NCBI GenBank assembly: GCA_947359465.1
Contig: OX375883.1
Span: 19,222,088 to 19,286,087, forward strand
Reading direction: 5' to 3'
DNA from: Metellina segmentata
Lineage: Eukaryota > Arthropoda > Arachnida > Araneae > Tetragnathidae
DNA: 64,000 bases
Translations under genes and position numbers: made by a program
The notes under the pieces: generated by a model
The model's database searches: none
Seen by the model: only the letters and a program-made list of their open reading frames with translations
What the model was told of the DNA's origin: nothing
Shown: positions 60,301 through 64,000 of the stretch, in pieces
Position numbering within the stretch: position 1 is the stretch's first letter
Layout: each line of letters opens with the position of its first letter

Positions 60301-62460
60301 CGCATTAAATTAAAAATATTCTCTATGTAATAATTTGATTTATCTATTGATCAGGAACACATACAGGATATCTAGGAGGATATAGTAGGTGCTGCAGGTT
60401 CGATTCCTGTTTGGTGCATTCCTCCCTTGGGTGTATTTCTCTCTTCTATGTCAGTAAAACTTTCATTGTGTGTCTATTACTAGATATTGTATGTGTTGTG
60501 TCATGGCCAAATATGGCCTTTGTGAAATAAAACTCCAAAAACCAACCTACCAGAAAGCTCATTACTACCATAAGTGCTATTTAGGAGGGGGGGGGTGCTT
60601 TAAAATAATTAAAGACGAATTAACCATAAAAGTTTGGATCATGATTTAAAAATTTATTCCTATGAAATATAGACCATGTTTATGTCTACCTAAAACAAGT
60701 TTTAGAGAGACTATACTCCCATGTGGATAGAAGCTGTGCTGAAGAATAAAGGTTGCTAACTTCCCTCATTAACAAATGATAAACAACATTTATTATTTTG
60801 TCTAATCCCTGTAATTGAATGATGGAACTGTTGTAAATGAAATAAATCTATTTAAGCTAGTAGAAATTGTCTAGCACTAATTATGTAAACTGCTGTTTCA
60901 TTTAGTGGCGCCTGTCAAATCCCTTTGCAATGAACGCTTTGGGGATTGGAAAGAAAAGTTTGAGCCTCTTGGTGCTTCGTGTATTCAACTCACAGGCGAT
61001 AGCGAAGCTGAAGACTACTTTGAGCTGCAGAAGTACACTATCATTTTAACTACTCCTGTAAGCTCATTTTGAAAGTTAATTTAAAAGAAGAAAGAAAATT
61101 AATTTTATATTCTTTGGTACTGTTGCTTTTAGACTTCCTTTTGTCATGAAATCCACCTAATGCAGAGTGATAAGGCCCTGTGTTCAAATCAGGCATGGAT
61201 GTTTCTAGTGGTTTGGAATCCTCTTTAAGTTGTAGGTCCAGGTCTAATGGTCCCTCCTATAGAAAAAAAATGAGAGTTGAGTGACAAACCACACAAAGTC
61301 AGAGCAATCTTTCAGAAGGTTAAAAAATTTTGCTCTGTTGTATTTCTTCAAATAAATTTAAGAAATTTATTTCTATAATTTAATTTTATTAAATAAATTT
61401 ATTATCTAAATTTTGGATTTTTATTATAATTGGACTTGAAGATATTGCACATGTAAATTCATATAAATCGGAAGTATAAATCACAGAGATTTCACAACTT
61501 TCACTTTGATTTGAAAAATAATTTTTAGTTTTGTTATTTTTAAAATAGCCTTATTACAATTTAACTAAACCAATTAGTTGCCACTTAAGTTATTCAAATA
61601 GTTACATGTTAACATTCAATGTAAGCTTCCCTTTGATTTCTTATTTCTTTCATATACTGGGTTCCTTCTCTATTTTTTATTGCAAAGTTACCAATATGAG
61701 AGCAGAAATAATTAAACTGCCATTTGTGACATAAATGCAAAAATTTTTTCCTCTAGTGCAATTTTGCCTTCTTACATCACTGCAGGATTTTATTGTGTTA
61801 TAATTTATCAATTTCGAACTATATTTTATATTGTAGAATTTAAATAGGGCGTCTAAATGGGGACACCCCATCTTATAATTTTCTCCAGTTATATTTTTTG
61901 CCTTCATTATTTGTTTTAACAATGGTGACCTACTGGTATTACATCTTTCATCCTGCACCTTTTATATATTTTATATAATCTAAGCTACATCATATCTGTA
62001 GAATAAATATATAATTTTTCTACATTTTTTATTGTTGATTTGACTATTTTAGCCTTTTATTTATTTTTACTGGCATGCATCATCTTACATTTGGCACAGC
62101 TTGTAAGAATGGAGGGTTTCAATGGTACCTTCAGTCCTTTACATAAATTGGGCCATAATCTTATAGCAGTAAAAAAAATTTAATCTGACTGGTCAAACTT
62201 TATACTTAAAAATTTCATGTGAACAACGAATTTGCAATAAATGTAGAATATCTTCCATTAGAAATATTCCTATAATTCATGTTTTTATATTTGCAACGGA
62301 ATACACATTTATTAATGATTTCTATTATGCTTTGTGTCCTGTTTTGCAAAACATTTTTATGTTTACTTTTCTACATCAGGAAAAATGGGACAGTGTTACC
62401 AGAGTCTGGAAAAATAACAAAAATCTTTTCCAAATGGTGAAACTTCTGCTCATAGATGAG
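48325..62460 (+). CDS. HFM1: Meiotic DNA helicase HFM1/MER3, 5' part (7 exons seen, continues past window)
   Basis: Exons: 48325-48374 (tentative), 54874-54959, 55069-55122, 57569-57639, 57915-58056, 60906-61057, 62380-62460. Phases agree throughout, giving 212 codons. HFM1/MER3 is a Ski2-like superfamily 2 DNA helicase that stabilises recombination intermediates for meiotic crossovers in the nucleus. Seen here are FSEFPYFNVVQ (vertebrate KEFPYFNYIQ), Walker A APTGSGKT (99-106), MAPVKSLCNERFGDW (from 135), LTGDSEAEDYFELQ, TTPEKWD (183-189) and LLIDE (208-212), where the DEVH box is cut by an intron. The next exon, expected to begin VH, is not in the window. The segment before EFPYFN is about 72 residues against roughly 280 in human, so either N-terminal exons are unseen or the arthropod protein is short. 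Confidence 0.88.
48655..51040 (-). mobile_element. CR1-like LINE, 5'-truncated, frameshifted
   Basis: On the minus strand the end of the AP-endonuclease domain (NYPNIDWTNN, then LDLIFSNDED and GESDHRSI) is followed by a complete reverse transcriptase: SKAPGPDDIYPRV, NYRPVSLTSVICKIFE, YGFRNGRSCSTNLL, DFQKAFDKVPHEAL, SGVPQGSVLGPILF, then FADDLKIWG in another frame. The thumb (LPLYKGLVRPHLEYA) is in a third segment. Frame breaks lie near 50945, 49540 and 49170. The 3' end is a short (TATTTG)n-type tail at 48655. It lies antisense in the proposed first intron of HFM1. Confidence 0.92.
51040..51445 (-). pseudogene. hAT transposase fragment (DUF4371/ZMYM1-like)
   Basis: It reads TVKRLSDTRWSAHYKAVKPV then ANLKKTVDAIEELCDP and, after a frame change near 51240, VLEEVNNTQKYLQIA and SFEKCIIKMRSLM. 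This matches the block order of DUF4371-type hAT transposases, where 'LSDTRWSAR' precedes the dimerisation helices. It ends exactly where the LINE begins, so the LINE appears inserted into it. Confidence 0.75.
51446..52079. other. HFM1 intron 1, nothing recognised
   Basis: May contain more decayed hAT sequence, but I cannot support it. Confidence 0.3.
52080..52225 (-). mobile_element. SINE family B fragment
   Basis: Blocks 'aatggcaccccactctccaaactttcatgcca' and 'gacagatttaacatgtaccagcc' are diagnostic. Confidence 0.75.
52485..52689 (+). mobile_element. SINE family C copy, cut by a Helitron
   Basis: Shares with the 60362 copy 'tttgatttctccctgtttgtatttctcttctgtgtcggtaaaactttgtgtg' and 'atgtccatttcttgacgttgta'. 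A degenerate tRNA-like head precedes at about 52495-52555. It ends where the Helitron starts. Confidence 0.65.
52690..54543 (+). mobile_element. Non-autonomous Helitron, 1.85 kb
   Basis: It begins 5'-TC (TCTATATAAATAAGAATGG, preceded by A at 52689) and ends CTAG at 54540-54543 followed by T, i.e. insertion between A and T. A hairpin, ACCCGAGCAAAGCCGGGT (about 54515-54532), stands about 7 nt before the CTAG. These are the canonical Helitron ends. No Rep/helicase coding sequence is present. The cargo (52.8-54.5 kb) has short ORFs without known domains. Confidence 0.8.
54590..54740. repeat. TTCTATAGAA palindromic repeat, second patch
   Basis: Multiple TATAGAATTCTATA and TTCTATAGAA words, like 21295-21600. 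Confidence 0.55.
54874..54959 (+). CDS. HFM1: HFM1 exon 2
   Basis: The acceptor CATTGCAG and donor GTAAGT are good. It encodes SKKQYQNSLQIHDMDGEGG and on to ISFSH, a low-complexity linker-like sequence typical of the poorly conserved N-terminus. It is assigned by phase continuity with exon 3. Confidence 0.6.
55069..55122 (+). CDS. HFM1: HFM1 exon 3
   Basis: It encodes MKTDANSAVNLIPISRI and, with exon 4, makes RIPSKYQSVFSEFPYFN, which parallels the vertebrate 'EIPAKFRSIFKEFPYFN'. The acceptor is ATATTTCAG. The donor TTC/GTATCC is weak, but it is the one downstream GT checked that keeps the phase; two others nearby do not. Confidence 0.75.
56484..56630. repeat. Direct repeat, ~42-bp unit, ~100 bp apart
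   Basis: 'gccaggtgacaaatgcaatatgtaagcaattgagagattt' and 'gccagtggcaaatgcaatatgtaatcaattgagagattt' are nearly the same. Confidence 0.75.
57212..57420 (+). mobile_element. tRNA-headed SINE, head related to family B but different body
   Basis: The head CTAGTGGTTAAGG...GGTTCTTGGTTCGCATC resembles the family-B head, while the body ('gatggccttccccactgggtgctcc', 'ggccatcacttccggcataatgg') is unlike B. Confidence 0.65.
57569..57639 (+). CDS. HFM1: HFM1 exon 4
   Basis: It encodes SKYQSVFSEFPYFNVVQSTV then FQD, the conserved entry to the helicase domain (Q-motif region). The acceptor is ACTTTCAG and the donor is GTAAGT. Confidence 0.92.
57915..58056 (+). CDS. HFM1: HFM1 exon 5 (Walker A)
   Basis: It contains VVSAPTGSGKTVIFELGIIR (motif I) and ends at RYKVVY with a split Met codon. 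The acceptor is TTTTTTCAG and the donor is GTAAGA. Confidence 0.95.
59135..60205 (-). mobile_element. Repeat family G, reversed, interrupted by repeat D
   Basis: G-family text in reverse is present at 59135-59306 ('gttgctatttttcaac', 'ggcagacagaaaaatattttcccaac') and 59896-60205 ('gacgccaattttgaaggcc...gcaaccatgat', 'tagcacattttgagttttaacttattcatttt', 'tctcaagtgctttggtag'). Confidence 0.65.
59307..59895 (+). repeat. Repeat D, long copy nested in a G element
   Basis: It opens 'gggttcccatcggtcagggaaaacctggaattgtcagggaatt' and closes 'tctggaaaacctggaaaagtcagggaatttta'. It matches 10460-10830 in inverted orientation. It is non-coding, about 590 bp. Confidence 0.7.
60362..60552 (+). mobile_element. 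SINE family C, best copy
   Basis: A tRNA-like head (box B GGTTCGATTCC at about 60397) is followed by 'gggtgtatttctctcttctatgtcagtaaaactttc' and a 3' end 'gccaaatatggcctttgtgaaataaaactcc'. Confidence 0.7.
60906..61057 (+). CDS. HFM1: HFM1 exon 6
   Basis: It encodes APVKSLCNERFGDWKEKFEP, then CIQLTGDSEAEDYFELQ and TIILTTP, covering helicase motifs Ia to Ic. The acceptor is TTCATTTAG and the donor is GTAAGC. Confidence 0.95.
61150..61300 (+). repeat. Degenerate tRNA-headed SINE
   Basis: 'ccctgtgttcaaatcaggcatggatgt' resembles a decayed box B plus the start of a SINE body. The rest is unmatched. Confidence 0.35.
61301..62379 (+). other. HFM1 intron 6
   Basis: AT-rich. A 93-codon minus-strand ORF at 61677-61958 has no domain I recognise and is not called. 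Confidence 0.4.
62380..62460 (+). CDS. HFM1: HFM1 exon 7 (TTPEKWD/Walker B start)
   Basis: It encodes EKWDSVTRVWKNNKNLFQ and VKLLLIDE. The intron interrupts the DEVH box after DE. The acceptor is CTACATCAG and the donor is GTGAGT. Confidence 0.95.
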
Positions 62461-63371
62461 GTGAGTACTTATAACGTCTAGTCAAACTATTAATAGTTAT
62501 TATAAAAAATTGGATGTTTGTTCTAAAGTAAATTCTCTTATAAATTTGAGTTTGAATTGTGTATATGTTGAAAAAAAAAACCTGTCTACAGTACTTAAAA
62601 TGTTAAATCTATTTATAGCAATCACATAATGCTTTGTATAATGTTGATTTAGAAGTGAAACACACCAAGTCAAAAAGCATTTTTCTGAAAAACTGAAGGA
62701 AGAAAAACTATTCTCTAAGCTAAACTAATAATTGAGTGATCCTCAAGTACTCACTTTATTAGTCTAAAGATCATCACATTCTTGTCAAGGAAAGCTAAAA
62801 AAATATTCGAAATTTTGACCTTTTTGTTTCACTTGTAAGCGGACAATATTCATTTGTTTAATCTGAGTACTCATAAATATTGATTTCTAAAAAATGACAA
62901 AAGGCTTTTCTTTTATTTTAAATTTCATTGTCATAAAGGAAGTTGAGAAATAGTTTTGCATTAGATTGCCTTTTGTTTCATGCTTTCCATTCATTTGCAT
63001 TTCTTGTTTAACTTTCTGAGTGTTGCGAAATTTCCGAGAAGCATAGTTTTGCTTTTTTACTCTACAACACACTCAATGGGAAAAAAATATCTATTGGTTG
63101 AGAGATCCATGTGTTCTTTTAACCCTTAGAAAGATTCTATTGGTCTTTTCTCCTTAGAATGGAATCTTTTTGAGTGATTCTGTATAAAGCCCCTAAACAA
63201 CTCAAAAAGTCTGGCTTGGCCTCTGATCAAACTGCATATTAAAAATTCTGATAGTTTGATTTTTATCTTCAGATCAGTAGGGTTTTACTTTTCAGCCAAT
63301 TAACACTTTATTTCACACACTTTATTTCACTTGGATACTGATGAACAGTTGAATATATTTATAATTACACA
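62461..63371 (+). other. HFM1 intron 7 (incomplete)
   Basis: No exon encoding the expected VH continuation is found. A single minisatellite-family unit at 63110-63190 ('ttttaacccttagaaagattctattgg') is copy 3 of that dispersed repeat. Confidence 0.45.
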
Positions 63372-64000
63372 CAGAAGCGGATTCAGTGGACGCGTAGTGC
63401 CCCGAAATACCAAAGGGGCCTAAGGTCTTATAATGTCTTTTCATTAGGGTTCGAGGAAAGTTGTGCCAGCGTGTTTACAATGTGCGTCTTCAAGTGAAGT
63501 GAAAATAGTTTCTCATACAAGATGGTCAGCAACAGCAGATGCTGTATTAGCTATAAAACTTGTTTTCACCCACATAAAAGAGGCTTTAAACAGTTTGGAA
63601 TACTATTTTACACAGAATAAAAGTAGTTATTATTCTACTAGTAAATTGCTGCAATTAGTGGAATGCAAACTATTGAAAATATCCATCCTACTGAAGTTGT
63701 TAGAAAATTTTATCAACTTCAGAGAAGAATTCGAAAAAGAGGCAACTGATTTATTAGGCCTATCATTTAATGTGGAAAATGGACAAACTTGGACATCAAA
63801 AGAGAAAAATATTTTTTGATGAAAACAAAGAACTCGGGCAGGACACTAAGAGAATATTTCATAGTCATTTTAATTTGTCAAGTCATAAAACCAAGATAGA
63901 AATATCTCAAAGGACTCAGACGTATGCAGTTGTGGAGCCTTTTTGAACATTTTTTTATTGGAATTTATCAATAGAAGAAAAAAGAACACAATAAAAAAGT
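63372..64000 (+). mobile_element. hAT transposon (DUF4371-type), 5' part, runs off the window
   Basis: It begins near CAGAAGCGGATTCAG, similar to the hAT-type end at 2318. From 63463 a 118-codon frame reads VKIVSHTRWSATADAVLAIK, then IKEALNSLEYYF and SILLKLLENFINFREEFEKE, the block order of DUF4371/ZMYM1-like transposases. A frame change near 63818 leads to FFDENKELGQD. It is in HFM1 intron 7 and is probably an inactive fragment, since the N-terminal zinc finger is absent. Confidence 0.7.

Larger units (their letters stand above)
58057..60905 (+). other. HFM1 intron 5
   Basis: Holds a reversed G element interrupted by repeat D (59135-60205) and a family-C SINE (60362-60552). Nothing else is recognised. 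Confidence 0.5.

Noticed and set aside
61677..61958. 93-codon minus-strand ORF in HFM1 intron 6
   Set aside because: Cysteine-containing but without a recognisable pattern; no splice or homology support.
1..64000. CRISPR arrays, prokaryotic operons, rRNA genes, endogenous retrovirus coding regions
   Set aside because: None seen; the repeats are transposon-derived or short tandem duplications, and apart from one solo LTR candidate there is no gag-pol-env sequence.

Overview
This is eukaryotic nuclear DNA from an AT-rich, intron-rich, repeat-dense animal genome. An arthropod is most likely, probably a chelicerate such as a spider. That assignment is inference, drawn from the transposon mix (Tc1/mariner with DUF4817-type helices, hAT, MULE, piggyBac-like MITEs, Helitrons, CR1/Jockey LINEs, several tRNA-headed SINE families), the long introns and the spread of the two host genes. 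There are no prokaryotic operons, rRNA genes or CRISPR arrays, and most ORFs over 60 codons are chance or transposon-derived.

Two host genes can be rebuilt exon by exon, with reading phase agreeing at every junction. The first is CUEDC1 on the minus strand (28328-42092): seven coding exons giving a 414-residue CUE-domain protein with two PPxY motifs. The second is the 5' part of HFM1/MER3, the meiotic Ski2-like DNA helicase, on the plus strand. Its exons run from a tentative first exon at 48325 to 62460, through Walker A and up to the acidic pair of Walker B, and the gene continues beyond the window. The two genes are head to head, about 6.2 kb apart.

Layout. 0-28 kb: no secure host gene. 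It holds a decayed, apparently intron-bearing MULE transposase (5.1-7.4 kb), a candidate promoter/first exon with a CTCF-like motif (3.9-4.04 kb), a large snap-back element (9.7-10.4 kb), a 3' LINE fragment (13 kb), an RNase H-type LINE tail (14.8 kb), SINEs, MITEs and tandem repeats. 28-42 kb: CUEDC1, whose introns carry a SINE-in-SINE, a solo LTR, a mariner derivative inside a SINE, a SINE inside a SINE, and a dead Tc1 element. 42-48 kb: intergenic, with minisatellite and SINE sequence. 48-64 kb: HFM1, with a CR1-like LINE, two hAT fragments, a well-bounded non-autonomous Helitron and composite repeats in its introns.

The strongest theme is nested insertion. Several insertions can be bounded to the base by target-site duplications, which allows a local order of transposition events. 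One repeat family (called G below, termini CAGGGCTGC...GCAGCCCTG, apparent 6-bp duplications) is interrupted by other elements in four of its larger copies here. I did not find a convincing new multi-gene system. The items most worth following are the Nedd4-adaptor-like layout of CUEDC1, the short HFM1 N-terminus, family G, a dispersed repeat with an internal minisatellite, and the CTCF-like motif cluster.
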